Source of the DNA: Pseudomonas corrugata
GTDB taxonomy: Bacteria; Pseudomonadota; Gammaproteobacteria; Pseudomonadales; Pseudomonadaceae
NCBI RefSeq assembly: GCF_001269905.1
Contig: NZ_LHVK01000003.1
Span: forward strand, 434,001 to 498,000
Direction of reading: 5' to 3'
DNA length: 64,000 bases
Under the pieces are notes generated by a model, which saw only the letters and a program-made list of their open reading frames with translations, made no database searches and was not told where the DNA came from. Shown piece after piece: positions 1 to 8,116 of the stretch (its first letter is position 1; each line of letters starts with the position of its first letter). The translations under genes and the position numbers were made by a program.

Positions 1-123
1 ATCATTGCCAATATCAACGGGTACGGAGAGACGCGCACCAGCATTGTCTTGTCAGTTCCTATCGAGAGAAGAAAGCTCGCCCCTTGAGAGACTTGAACGC
101 CAGCCATCGCATCAAAACGCCCG

Positions 124-996
124 TCAGCCCTCCAGACTGTGCACCAGGCTCTCAAGCGCTTTCGTGCTTGCTTCTTCCTCCGGTACCGATGGCGTGATAA
201 CCGTCGTGCGCATCTGCCGCGCCAGGCGGTATTCACTGGGCGTACAGTTGGCGTACTGCTTGAAGGCGCGGGCAAAGTAGGACGGATCCTTGAAACCGGC
301 TTCGTAGCCGATGCTGGTGATGGGCATCTCGCTGTTATCGAGCAGTTCCTTGGCAAAACTCATGCGCTTGTTCAGTACGTAGTCGGTAAAGCCCAGCCCG
401 TTGGCCTCCTTGAACAGACGACTGAAGCGAAACGTGGTCATGCCGCAGCGCTTGGCCAGGTCACGCTGATCGATGCTCTCGCGAAAATGCTGATCGATGT
501 ACAACAGGATGTGGTTGAGGGCCTGGTGTTTCTGGTGGCTGGAGGTCAGGCGGATGCTATCCGGCAGGGTGGGGGAGTGGTCGATCGGCGACGTCCTGCC
601 CCGGCTGCCGGTATTGCGTCGCAACTCGCACAATTGCAGCACCGCCGTCAGGTAGCGCTTTCTCTCGGTGGCTGAAAGGGGCAGGACCATGTATTCCCAG
701 ACATTGGAGCGCATGGCCCAGACCGCCAGCTCTTCAGAGTGCTGCACGGTGAACATGGTGATGGGGATGGTAGGCACGGCCCGCTTGATTTCCAGCAACC
801 GCCTCAGACCCGGGGTGTCCGGCCGGTCGAAATGAATGCAGATCATGTCGACCTGCTCCCCACCCGGCAGCGTGGCGTTGGTGGCCAGCGTGCAATGGCA
901 GGCTTGCTCGAACTGGATGGCGAGTTCCTCCGTGGACCGATCGTGAGTCAGATCGAACCACAACAACCTTGGCTTTCCGGTCAGATTCGACGTCAT
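124..996 (-). CDS. AraC-family regulator with degenerate receiver domain
   Basis: Transcription regulator of 290 aa. The C-terminal ~100 residues form an AraC double helix-turn-helix (the run from LNHILLYIDQHF through the second helix around YEAGFKDPSYFARAFKQY). The N-terminal ~120 residues resemble a response-regulator receiver: a beta-3-like ICIHFDRPDTPG and a YMVLPLS segment where receivers carry a Lys-Pro pair. That Lys is replaced by Leu and the first acidic pocket is reduced, so phosphorylation is doubtful. I chose the ATG at 996; a TTG 16 codons upstream is possible. The gene is divergent from the Flp pilin genes and is the obvious candidate for their regulator, which is inference. Confidence 0.85.
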   Translation of the reverse strand: MTSNLTGKPRLLWFDLTHDRSTEELAIQFEQACHCTLATNATLPGGEQVDMICIHFDRPDTPGLRRLLEIKRAVPTIPITMFTVQHSEELAVWAMRSNVWEYMVLPLSATERKRYLTAVLQLCELRRNTGSRGRTSPIDHSPTLPDSIRLTSSHQKHQALNHILLYIDQHFRESIDQRDLAKRCGMTTFRFSRLFKEANGLGFTDYVLNKRMSFAKELLDNSEMPITSIGYEAGFKDPSYFARAFKQYANCTPSEYRLARQMRTTVITPSVPEEEASTKALESLVHSLEG

Positions 997-1139
997 GTGC
1001 CTACTCAGTGGTTCTTCCTGCCCTTTAGCCGGAAGTATCGTCAATGTGCCATCATTTCGCCGAATAAATTCTTATAAAAAACCAGGTTCTTATCTCTATC
1101 CCGGTGCAGCGAATGCACGGCAGCCGTAGATGACCTCGC

Positions 1140-1178
1140 GCAAAATAATCCTAGCGATGTGCAAAATCCTCCTAACGA
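1140..1178. promoter_or_regulatory. Tandem 18-bp direct repeat, likely AraC-type operator
   Basis: GCAAAATAATCCTAGCGA (1140-1157) and GCAAAATCCTCCTAACGA (1161-1178) agree at 15 of 18 positions and start 21 bp apart, which is two helical turns. AraC-family proteins usually bind such same-face direct repeats. The site lies between the divergent AraC-type regulator and the first pilin gene, about 85 bp before the pilin ATG. The protein-site pairing is inferred. Confidence 0.55.
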
Positions 1179-1262
1179 CTATGTCGGCCTCCTGACTAGG
1201 GTTGCATCAGGCAGTTCGCGATGTACTGCCTCCTGAAAAACAACCCCGATGAGGTGTGCGAA

Positions 1263-1457
1263 ATGACTCTTCAAACTATCAAGGCTTCGGTACTGAAGTT
1301 CGCCAAAGATGAAGACGGCCTGACCATTGTGGAATATGCCGTGGCCGGTGGGTTGATCACGGTGGCGGTGGCGGCCGCCTTCGTTCTTCTGGGTGGTGCC
1401 GTGGATACCCAGATCCGTGCTCTGTGCCAGGCCGTCAACGGCAACGTTGCCTGCTGA
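1263..1457 (+). CDS. flp: Flp pilin, copy 1
   Basis: 64-aa type IVb prepilin, the major subunit of a Tad/Flp pilus. It has a short basic leader ending at Gly19, followed by LTIVEY. The prepilin peptidase should cut after this Gly; the Glu-Tyr pair is the Flp signature. A single hydrophobic helix follows (AGGLITVAVAAAFVLLGGA), then a short tail ending in a Cys. The ATG at 1263 was chosen because the Flp leader begins there; an upstream in-frame ATG at 1221 would add a non-conserved stretch. From the Gly onward it is identical to the second copy 350 bp downstream. Confidence 0.93.
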   Translation: MTLQTIKASVLKFAKDEDGLTIVEYAVAGGLITVAVAAAFVLLGGAVDTQIRALCQAVNGNVAC

Positions 1458-1612
1458 TCACAACGCTTTGCGATAGGGGGACACGGCAACTTTTACGGAA
1501 TAACGCTTGCGACTCTTTTGCAGTGAGTACAACGAATACCTCAAATGGACTTGGCGCTGTCCCCAACTTCTAAGTTCATTGCCGTATTACTTCTGCGCGT
1601 GAGGTAAATAAA

Positions 1613-1807
1613 ATGACTCTGCACACAATCAGAACTTCGATCAGCAAGTTCGTAAAAGATGAAGAGGGCCTGACCATTGTCGAGTATGCGGTGGCGGGAG
1701 GCTTGATCACGGTGGCGGTGGCGGCGGCATTCGTGCTGTTGGGAGGGGCCGTGGATACACAGATCCGTGCGCTGTGCCAGGCCGTCAACGGCAACGTTGC
1801 CTGCTAA
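1613..1807 (+). CDS. flp: Flp pilin, copy 2
   Basis: 64-aa type IVb prepilin with the GLTIVEY processing site and the same predicted mature sequence as copy 1. Differences are confined to the leader (for example TLHTIRTSISKFVKDEE against TLQTIKASVLKFAKDED) and to synonymous codons. The preceding 155-bp gap holds a near repeat, AACGCTTTGCGA at 1462 and AACGCTTGCGA at 1502, and no clear terminator. The ATG is preceded by GAGGTAAATAAA, a good ribosome site. It is followed 25 bp later by the prepilin peptidase gene, so it probably heads or belongs to the main tad transcript. Confidence 0.93.
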   Translation: MTLHTIRTSISKFVKDEEGLTIVEYAVAGGLITVAVAAAFVLLGGAVDTQIRALCQAVNGNVAC

Positions 1808-1832
1808 CGATTACGCAACCGGGAGACGCGCC

Positions 1833-2363
1833 ATGTCCATGGAATTGCTGGTGTCGACATCAATACTGCTGGGACTGCTGGGCGTGGCGGTGGTGAGCGA
1901 TCTGCTCCGCCACCGCATCCCCAACTCACTGGTCCTTCTGGGGCTCGTCCTGGGGCTGGCCAGTCAGGTTTACACGGGCGGAATCAGCGGCTTGGGCGAC
2001 AGCCTGCTGGGCATGCTGATCTGCTTCGCGCTATTCCTGCCGATGTACGCGGTGGGAGGCATGGCGGCCGGTGACGTCAAGTTGATGACCATGGTCGGCA
2101 GCTTCCTGCCATTCCACTACGCATTGTGGGCCGCGCTGTTCAGCCTGATCGCCGGCGGCGTGTGTGGATTCCTGATTGTCCTGGCTCGTGGCCAACTGCT
2201 GCAAACCCTTGGACGTTACTGGCTGATGGTCCGCGCCCAGTCCTATCTGGCACCCACCTCGGATGAAGTGGCCGGTAAACCCTTTCCTTATTCGATTGCG
2301 ATCCTGATCGGCACCTTGAACAGCGTCTACTGGCAGTTGGTTGCCGGCGGCTGGGGAGTCTAG
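1833..2363 (+). CDS. cpaA: Tad prepilin peptidase (CpaA/TadV, A24 family)
   Basis: 176-aa inner-membrane aspartic peptidase that should cleave and possibly methylate the Flp prepilins. It is almost entirely hydrophobic helices. The two catalytic Asp motifs of family A24 are present: VVSDLLRHRIPN near the N-terminus and AAGDVKLM in the middle. It lacks the long N-terminal methyltransferase domain of PilD, as is usual for the small CpaA/TadV class. The ATG at 1833 was chosen; the frame stays open upstream but overlaps the end of the pilin gene. Two bases separate it from the next ATG, so the two genes are translationally close. Confidence 0.9.
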   Translation: MSMELLVSTSILLGLLGVAVVSDLLRHRIPNSLVLLGLVLGLASQVYTGGISGLGDSLLGMLICFALFLPMYAVGGMAAGDVKLMTMVGSFLPFHYALWAALFSLIAGGVCGFLIVLARGQLLQTLGRYWLMVRAQSYLAPTSDEVAGKPFPYSIAILIGTLNSVYWQLVAGGWGV

Positions 2364-2365
2364 TC

Positions 2366-3694
2366 ATGCACGTCATCAACGATAGTGATGCCTACCCCAG
2401 CGAACGGGAGGCGGTACAACGCTTGGCACCCCAGCCTTGTACGATTCGCGACACCGGCTTGACCGACAGTTTTCTGGGCGAACTGGTGTGCAAGCATCTG
2501 CACGACGCCGGTGTGCTGGACATGCCGCGGTTGGTCGAGCGCCTGGCGCTGACCGGTGCTGTGCTGGAAGAAGTCCTGGCGTTTTTGCGCAAGGATGGCC
2601 GTGTCGAGGTGCTCGGCCAGATTGGCCAGGCCAGCGTGCAGGCGTTGCGTTATGGCCTGACCGAACGTGGTCGCAGCTCTGCCCGGGACGCCCTGTCCCG
2701 TAGCGGTTATATCGGTGCGGCGCCGTTCCCTGTGAGCACCTATCGCTCGCTGATCAAGATCCAGACCATTCACCACGGTCGTGTCACCGCCAACGACATG
2801 CAGCGTGCCCTGTCCGGCATGGTGCTGAGCCAGGGCATGCTCGACCAGTTGGGCGTGGCCTTGAACTCCGGGCGGGCGATCATGATTTATGGCCCGGCCG
2901 GTACCGGCAAGACCTACGTCAGCAGCCGGTTGATCCGCCTGTTTGCCGAAGCCATCTGGGTGCCCCATGCCATTGTCATCAACGAGTCGGTGATCGAGAT
3001 CTACGACCCGCAGGTGCATCAGCGCCTGGATGACAACAGCCAACCGAACAATCTGATGCTCAACGAAGGCATCGACCGCCGGCTGCTGTGCTGCAAACGC
3101 CCCATCGTCATCACCGGTGGCGAGTTGAGCATGGAGCAGCTGGATGTGCGCTACGATCCGTTCACTCGTCAGTACCAGGCCGCCTTGCAGCTCAAGGCCA
3201 GCAACGGCCTGTTCATCATCGACGACATGGGGCGCCAGCGCATGGCCCCGGCCGAGTTGCTCAATCGCTGGATCGTGCCCATGGAAGAGAAGCGTGACTT
3301 CATCAACCTGGGCGGCGGGCGGCACTGCGAGCTGCCGTTCGACCTTGTTCTGGTGTTTTCCACCAACCTCAATCCGTTGGAACTGGCCGACGAGGCGTTC
3401 CTGCGACGCATTGGCTACAAGGTTCAGTTCGGTTACCTCAACCCCGACGAATACGAACGCATCTGGCGCCAGGAATGCGAGCGCCTGGGTGTCCCTTACG
3501 ATCCGCTGCTGGTGCGCTATGTGCTGCAGCGGCTGTATGCCGGCGAAGGCATGCCCCTGGTGCCTTGCCATCCCCGTGACCTGTTGAACATGGCGCTCGA
3601 CCGCCAACGCTACCTGGGCGGTTCCGGACCCCTGATGCCACAAGAGTTGGAATGGGCCTGGCACAACTACTTCGTTCAGCTCGACTTTCTTTGA
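2366..3694 (+). CDS. AAA+ ATPase in the Tad locus
   Basis: 442-aa ATP-binding protein. Walker A is GPAGTGKT (176-183), Walker B LFIIDD (282-287) and a sensor-1-like FSTN at about 331-334, consistent with a AAA+ module of the MoxR/helicase-loader type. Residues 1-165 contain a helical, winged-helix-like segment and no membrane span. It sits between the prepilin peptidase and cpaB in one transcript, with 2- and 15-bp gaps, so it is probably part of pilus assembly or its control. It is not TadA, which lies downstream with its own hexameric ATPase motifs. I do not know a described function for it; its substrate is unknown. Confidence 0.8.
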   Translation: MHVINDSDAYPSEREAVQRLAPQPCTIRDTGLTDSFLGELVCKHLHDAGVLDMPRLVERLALTGAVLEEVLAFLRKDGRVEVLGQIGQASVQALRYGLTERGRSSARDALSRSGYIGAAPFPVSTYRSLIKIQTIHHGRVTANDMQRALSGMVLSQGMLDQLGVALNSGRAIMIYGPAGTGKTYVSSRLIRLFAEAIWVPHAIVINESVIEIYDPQVHQRLDDNSQPNNLMLNEGIDRRLLCCKRPIVITGGELSMEQLDVRYDPFTRQYQAALQLKASNGLFIIDDMGRQRMAPAELLNRWIVPMEEKRDFINLGGGRHCELPFDLVLVFSTNLNPLELADEAFLRRIGYKVQFGYLNPDEYERIWRQECERLGVPYDPLLVRYVLQRLYAGEGMPLVPCHPRDLLNMALDRQRYLGGSGPLMPQELEWAWHNYFVQLDFL

Positions 3695-3709
3695 TTCGGA
3701 GATACTGAC

Positions 3710-4525
3710 ATGAGCTCTCGTACGCTTCCGCTGATTGGCGTTTCCCTGGTAATGGGCCTTGGCGCTGCATGGATGGCCGACTCCTGGTTGAGTGCGCGAC
3801 TCAATGCGACCCCCGATGACCATCTGCGAAGCGTGGTGGTCGCCACCGTGGAAATCCCTTTCGGGCAAATGGTCGAGGCCCAGCAGGTCACCACCGTGCG
3901 CATGCCGATGGATACGATCCCGGACGATGCCTTCGACGCCAGTGAAAAGGCCGTGGGCAAGATCGCCACGTTTGACATCTTGCGCGGCGACATCGTGCGC
4001 GGTGCGCGTCTGAGTGAGCACCTGGGTGGCAGCACCCTGGCCTCGCTGATCGCGCCCGACAAGCGTGCCATCTCGGTCCGGGTGGACGATGTCGTGGGCG
4101 TCGGCGGGTTCCTGCTGCCGGGCAACCGGGTCGACGTGCTGGCGACCAAGACCACCAACGCCGGCAGCAACAGCGCCACATCCCGGACCATCCTGGAAAA
4201 CCTGCGGGTATTGGCGGTGGATCAGACAGCGGGTACCGACAAGACCCAACCGGTTGTGGTGCGCGCCGTCACGCTGGAGATGACGGCGACCGAAGCGGAA
4301 GCGCTGGTCACCGCGCAAACCGAAGGCAAGCTGCAACTGGCCCTGCGCAATCCGTTGAACCTGGAGAAAAAAGCCGTGGCTGTCGCGCCGCCAGCGCCAC
4401 CGGTCATGGCGGTAGCGGCCGCCGCGGTGCCTAGGCCCGTGGTGCAACGCATCGTCAAGGCGCAGGACGGCGGGGCGGTGACGGTGATCCGTGGCATTGA
4501 AAGCAAGGTGATCAACCTTCGCTGA
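3710..4525 (+). CDS. cpaB: Flp pilus assembly protein CpaB/RcpC
   Basis: 271-aa protein with one N-terminal membrane/signal segment (residues ~6-25) and a periplasmic SAF-type domain (roughly 45-110, including VATVEIPFGQMVEAQQVTTV). The RcpC/CpaB domain follows, recognisable from RAISVRVDDVVGVGGFLLPGNRVDVL. CpaB/RcpC acts with the secretin RcpA at the outer membrane and is proposed to bind peptidoglycan. The C-terminal ~60 residues are Ala/Pro/Val-rich and then basic. A GGAG ribosome site precedes the ATG by about 7 bases. The secretin itself is encoded elsewhere, at 13.2-14.4 kb on the other strand. Confidence 0.9.
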   Translation: MSSRTLPLIGVSLVMGLGAAWMADSWLSARLNATPDDHLRSVVVATVEIPFGQMVEAQQVTTVRMPMDTIPDDAFDASEKAVGKIATFDILRGDIVRGARLSEHLGGSTLASLIAPDKRAISVRVDDVVGVGGFLLPGNRVDVLATKTTNAGSNSATSRTILENLRVLAVDQTAGTDKTQPVVVRAVTLEMTATEAEALVTAQTEGKLQLALRNPLNLEKKAVAVAPPAPPVMAVAAAAVPRPVVQRIVKAQDGGAVTVIRGIESKVINLR

Positions 4526-4588
4526 ATGGCGTGAAAAACACCTGGTTTCCAGGCGATGGCGATCCTCAATGCAGTCAACGAGGGCGTG

Positions 4589-5908
4589 ATGATGAATTCC
4601 GATATCCGGAGGCGCCAGGGAGGGGCAGTGAGTGTATTGATGGTGTTCGCCTTGGTGGCGATCTCCATGATGGCAGCGTTGGCCCTGGACGGTGGCCACA
4701 TGTTGCTCAACAAGACGCGTTTGCAGAACGCAGTGGATGCCGCGGCCTTGAGCGGGGCCAAGACTCTGAGCCAGGTCACCGGCGGCCTCAACATGGCCAG
4801 CACGACGCGTGCGGCGGCCCTGGACACGCTGAACAAGAACGCCCAGGCCTTGGGCAACACTGAACTGGCCACCGCCGTCGCCGGCAATCCGGGGGCGTTT
4901 GCCGTGGTAGAGCTGGCCAGCAGTGTCTACGGTCCGTTCTCTTACCCCGGGCCAGCGGATGCCAAGTACGTGCGGGTGTCGGTGTCGAGTTATCAACTGA
5001 ACGGTTTTTTCTGGAGTTTCGTCCAGACCATGGGCAGCGCCGGTCTGGGTAACAAGCGAGTGGCGGCGATTGCCACTGCCGGTCCCAGCCCGACTTCGCC
5101 TTGCGACCTGGCGCCCTTGATGGTCTGTGGCGACCCCGGCCAGTACAACCCGGCGGCCGGCAACTTCTGGGGCTACCACTTTGGTGACCTTGAGGTCTTG
5201 AAGACGGCGGCGGGTAATTCTTCGCCTATCGGGCCGGGCAACTTTCAGTTACTCGATTTTGGCTCTGGCGGCAGTACGGTCAGGGAGGATCTGGCGGGCG
5301 GCGGTTCGGTCTGTCGCAGTGTCGGCGATAACGTTCAGACCGCACCCGGCAACAAGGCCGGTCCGACCTCCCAGGGCTTGAACACCCGCTTCGGCATTTA
5401 CAAGGGGCCGGTCAGTTCCTCCGATTACCCGCCGGACCTGGTGACCTCGTCGAGCACGCCGGCGATGACCTACGACAGTGCGCTTGACCAGGTGAAGTAC
5501 AAGGGTAAGACGGTCACTTCGAGCAACGGCGATCTCTCGGCGGGCGGTGAGGCGATCAAGGACTACAACGACTGGCGCACCCAGGTCGCCGCCTGTGTCG
5601 GCGGAAGCGGCAGCGGTTGTGAAAGCAATGGGGTGTTCGAACGGCGGATGCTCAAGATCGTGATCGGCAACTGCACCGGCAAGCAGGGTGGCTCAAGCTC
5701 GATTCCGGTGCTGGGGTTCGGCTGCTATTTCGTGGTGCAACCGGTGGATGGCGGTGGTTCGGACTCCCTGGTCTTCGGCCAGTTCGTCCAGGAATGTGAA
5801 GGCGATGGCGTGCCAGGCCCCACACCGTCCAGTGATGCCGGCCCGCAGATCATCCAGCTCTACAAAACCTACCTCAACGGCAGTGGCAACCCGAGCACTG
5901 ACTCGTAG
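4589..5908 (+). CDS. tadG: TadG-like pilus assembly protein
   Basis: About 439 aa. The N-terminus has a basic stretch, a GGAVSVLMVFALVAISMM hydrophobic helix and then ALDGGHMLLNKTRLQNAVDAAALSGAK, the signature of TadG-like proteins. The remaining ~380 residues are predicted extracytoplasmic, rich in Gly/Ser/Asn, with about ten Cys (CDLAP, VCGDP, CRSVGD, CVGG, GCES, NCTG, GCYF, QECEG) that could form disulfides. I see no clear von Willebrand MIDAS motif, so it is a short, non-adhesin member. Start codon is ATG at 4589 or 4592 behind an ACGAGGG ribosome site; an upstream in-frame start at 4556 is less likely. Confidence 0.8.
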   Translation: MMNSDIRRRQGGAVSVLMVFALVAISMMAALALDGGHMLLNKTRLQNAVDAAALSGAKTLSQVTGGLNMASTTRAAALDTLNKNAQALGNTELATAVAGNPGAFAVVELASSVYGPFSYPGPADAKYVRVSVSSYQLNGFFWSFVQTMGSAGLGNKRVAAIATAGPSPTSPCDLAPLMVCGDPGQYNPAAGNFWGYHFGDLEVLKTAAGNSSPIGPGNFQLLDFGSGGSTVREDLAGGGSVCRSVGDNVQTAPGNKAGPTSQGLNTRFGIYKGPVSSSDYPPDLVTSSSTPAMTYDSALDQVKYKGKTVTSSNGDLSAGGEAIKDYNDWRTQVAACVGGSGSGCESNGVFERRMLKIVIGNCTGKQGGSSSIPVLGFGCYFVVQPVDGGGSDSLVFGQFVQECEGDGVPGPTPSSDAGPQIIQLYKTYLNGSGNPSTDS

Positions 5909-5916
5909 GAGGCGTC

Positions 5917-6396
5917 ATGGGACTTACTCAATTCAGATCCCCGCAGGCTCAGCAAGGCTTGGCGCTGGTGGAGTTCACCCTGGTGCTGCCCCTGGTGCTG
6001 GTGCTGTTGCTGGCCTTCGGCGAGTTCGGCCGCATGCTCTACCAGTACAACGTGTTGTTGCAGGCCAGCCGTGACGCCGGTCGTTTTGTCGCCGGCCAGG
6101 CCTGGAACTCCACGTTGGGCGGCATCGCCCTGAGCAACACGTTGTTGACCCAGACAAAAAACGTTGCGGTATACGGCGTGCCCGCCCAGGTCGGCAACCC
6201 GGTTGTGTCCGGTCTGACCGCGACTAACGTGACGGTCGCTGCGGTAGGTACCAACCATGTACGCGTCACCGTCACGTACACGTTCTGCCCGGTGATTGGC
6301 GCGGGCAATTGCACCGGGTCGCTGCCGGGGTTTTTCGGCGCCGCCATGCCGCTGGGCATTCCGCTGGTCGCAACCACTGTGATGAGGGTGCTGTGA
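5917..6396 (+). CDS. tadE: TadE-like pseudopilin
   Basis: 159-aa minor pseudopilin. QQGLALVEFTLVLPLVLVLL is a Gly followed by a Glu-at-+5 prepilin site leading into one transmembrane helix. GEFGRMLYQYNVLLQASRDAGRF then matches the TadE family. TadE and TadF are cleaved by the same peptidase as Flp and are needed for pilus biogenesis. The C-terminus contains two Cys (FCPVIGAGNC). GTAGGAGGCGTC provides a strong ribosome site. Its stop codon overlaps the ATG of the next gene (ATG and TGA share one base). Confidence 0.87.
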   Translation: MGLTQFRSPQAQQGLALVEFTLVLPLVLVLLLAFGEFGRMLYQYNVLLQASRDAGRFVAGQAWNSTLGGIALSNTLLTQTKNVAVYGVPAQVGNPVVSGLTATNVTVAAVGTNHVRVTVTYTFCPVIGAGNCTGSLPGFFGAAMPLGIPLVATTVMRVL

Positions 6397-6899
6397 TGAA
6401 GCCGATGAACCATAAATGCATGCGCGGTACCTACATCGTCGAGTTTTCCTTCGTCGGCCTGCTGGTGTTCGTCCTGTTGTTCGGCGTGTTGGAGATGGGC
6501 CGGTTGTACTTTACCGCCAACGCCCTGGATGAAGCCGCGCGGCGCGGTGCGCGCCTGGCGGCGGTGTGCAACATCAGCGATCCGGTGGTGTTGCGCCGGG
6601 CCATCTTCAATGCCGCGACCGACGCAGGCACCAGCCAACTGATCAGCAGCCTGGCCACCACGAATCTGGCGCTGACCTATCTGGACGTCAATGGCGCCGT
6701 GGTGGCGAACCCCGCCGACACGTCCAGCGCCACCGGCTTCCGGGCCATCCGCTATGTCCGGCTGAGTGTGCAGAACTACGTGTTCAACCTGTTCATTCCC
6801 GGCTTGGGCGTGTCCATTACCTTGCCCGCCTTCAGGGCAACCTTGCCACGCGAAAGCCTTGGGCGTCATTCCGATTCCGGGGAGATCACACCATGCTGA
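6396..6899 (+). CDS. tadF: TadE/TadF-like pseudopilin
   Basis: 167 aa. The N-terminus MRGTYIVEFSFVGLLVFVLL is a prepilin-like Gly-X4-Glu-Phe processing site plus a membrane helix, followed by GVLEMGRLYFTANALDEAARRGARLAAV as in TadE/TadF proteins. The extracytoplasmic part is about 120 residues. The start is the ATG overlapping the preceding stop at 6394-6396; an upstream open frame from 6309 lies inside tadE. Its end overlaps the start of tadZ by 7 bases, indicating translational coupling. Confidence 0.84.
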   Translation: MKPMNHKCMRGTYIVEFSFVGLLVFVLLFGVLEMGRLYFTANALDEAARRGARLAAVCNISDPVVLRRAIFNAATDAGTSQLISSLATTNLALTYLDVNGAVVANPADTSSATGFRAIRYVRLSVQNYVFNLFIPGLGVSITLPAFRATLPRESLGRHSDSGEITPC

Positions 6900-8113
6900 A
6901 TACCAGAGAAACGCCCGTTCCGACCGCCACCGGCAAAGCCGGGCTGCGACTGCTGATCAGCAGCCGCGACGCCGCAGCCCTGCGCGACCTGCAATGTGTC
7001 TGCCAGCGCATGCCCTGCCTGGAAGTCAGTACCCGGCTGGTGAGCAATGGGCATGTCGATCCCCTTTACGGCCTGGAGCGCATGCCTGACTTGCTGCTGT
7101 TGCGGGTCAGCCATCTGTGGCGCGAGGAGCTGGCGGCGTTGCTGCAACGTCCGGCCCATGAGCGTCCACCGATGCTGGTGTGTGGTTTGCTGGGCGACCA
7201 GGAGGCCATGCGCCTGGCCATGCAGGCTGGTGCTCGCGACGTGCTGCCTGAGCCCATCGCCGAAAATGAATTGGTCGCTGCGCTGAATCGCCTGGTGGCG
7301 GAGGTTCGCCTGGGCAACGGCGCCGAGGGCAAGCTGGTCGCCGTGATCGGCGCCAAGGGCGGCTCGGGCGGGACCCTGGTGGCCTGCAACCTGGCCCAGC
7401 AATTGAGTGCCCGTGCGGGTAATACGCTGTTGCTGGATATGGATCTGCAGTTCGGCAGTGTGACCCATTACCTCGACGTGGCGCAGTCCCACAGCCACCT
7501 GGAAGTGCTGCAGCAGATCGACGATCTGGACAGCATCGCGTTGCGCGGTTTCTGCAGCCACTTCAGCCCGACGCTGCACGTGCTGGGCGGGAGAGCCGGC
7601 GAATTGTGCCTGCCCCAGGACGCCCAACCGGAACAGCTCGACACCCTGCTGCAGCTGGCTCGCGCCAGCTACGACTGGGTGGTGGTGGACCTGCCGAGGC
7701 AGATCGACCAACTCACCGGCTCCGTATTGGAGCAGGTGGACCGGGTGTACGTGGTGGTGCAACAAAGCGTCAGCCACCTGCGCGATGCCAGCGCCCTGGT
7801 GCGGATCCTGCGTGAAGACCTGGGTCTGCGCGGGGACCAGTTGCAGATTGTGGTCAACCGCTACGACAAGGCCGCCGCGATCAGCCTCAAGGACATCGGC
7901 GAGGCCCTGCGCTGCGCGAACCTGTCCAAATTACCCAATGACTTCAACCTGGTCAGCCAGAGTCAGAACACTGGCGTGCCGTTGGGGCTACATGCGCCGA
8001 GGGCGGCCATCACCGTCGCCCTGCGCGATTTGACCGAAGACCTGGTCGGTCACCAGATGAGCCCAGACAAAGGCCTGTTCAAACGCGCCTTCAACCGTTT
8101 CTTCGGGGGATGA
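6893..8113 (+). CDS. tadZ: TadZ/CpaE pilus localisation ATPase
   Basis: 406 aa in two parts. Residues ~15-145 fold like a receiver (including PPMLVCGLLGDQEAMRLAMQAG then ARDVLPEPI), and residues ~150-390 are a MinD/ParA-type deviant Walker ATPase (VIGAKGGSGGTLVACNLA, then LLLDMDLQFGSVTHYLD and DWVVVDLPRQID). The Walker A motif has Gly where ParA proteins have the second Lys, as in the atypical TadZ family. TadZ marks the cell pole and recruits the Tad machine. The start is the ATG at 6893, 109 codons inside a longer open frame, because it aligns with the start of the receiver domain and follows GGGGAGATC. Confidence 0.9.
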   Translation: MLNTRETPVPTATGKAGLRLLISSRDAAALRDLQCVCQRMPCLEVSTRLVSNGHVDPLYGLERMPDLLLLRVSHLWREELAALLQRPAHERPPMLVCGLLGDQEAMRLAMQAGARDVLPEPIAENELVAALNRLVAEVRLGNGAEGKLVAVIGAKGGSGGTLVACNLAQQLSARAGNTLLLDMDLQFGSVTHYLDVAQSHSHLEVLQQIDDLDSIALRGFCSHFSPTLHVLGGRAGELCLPQDAQPEQLDTLLQLARASYDWVVVDLPRQIDQLTGSVLEQVDRVYVVVQQSVSHLRDASALVRILREDLGLRGDQLQIVVNRYDKAAAISLKDIGEALRCANLSKLPNDFNLVSQSQNTGVPLGLHAPRAAITVALRDLTEDLVGHQMSPDKGLFKRAFNRFFGG

Positions 8114-8116
8114 CCC

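Noticed and set aside
1..123. Possible gene fragment at the left edge
   Set aside because: No frame shows recognisable protein sequence, and the plus-strand frame from 5 runs antisense into the AraC gene.
1185..1206. Sigma-54 promoter before flp (GACTAGGGTTGCA)
   Set aside because: Only the -12 half resembles the consensus; the GG of the -24 element is missing at the right distance.
2360..5179. 939-aa minus-strand open frame
   Set aside because: It lies wholly opposite the AAA+ ATPase, cpaB and tadG genes, is His/Gln/Arg-rich without domains, and has no ribosome site; it is a shadow of GC-rich codon use.
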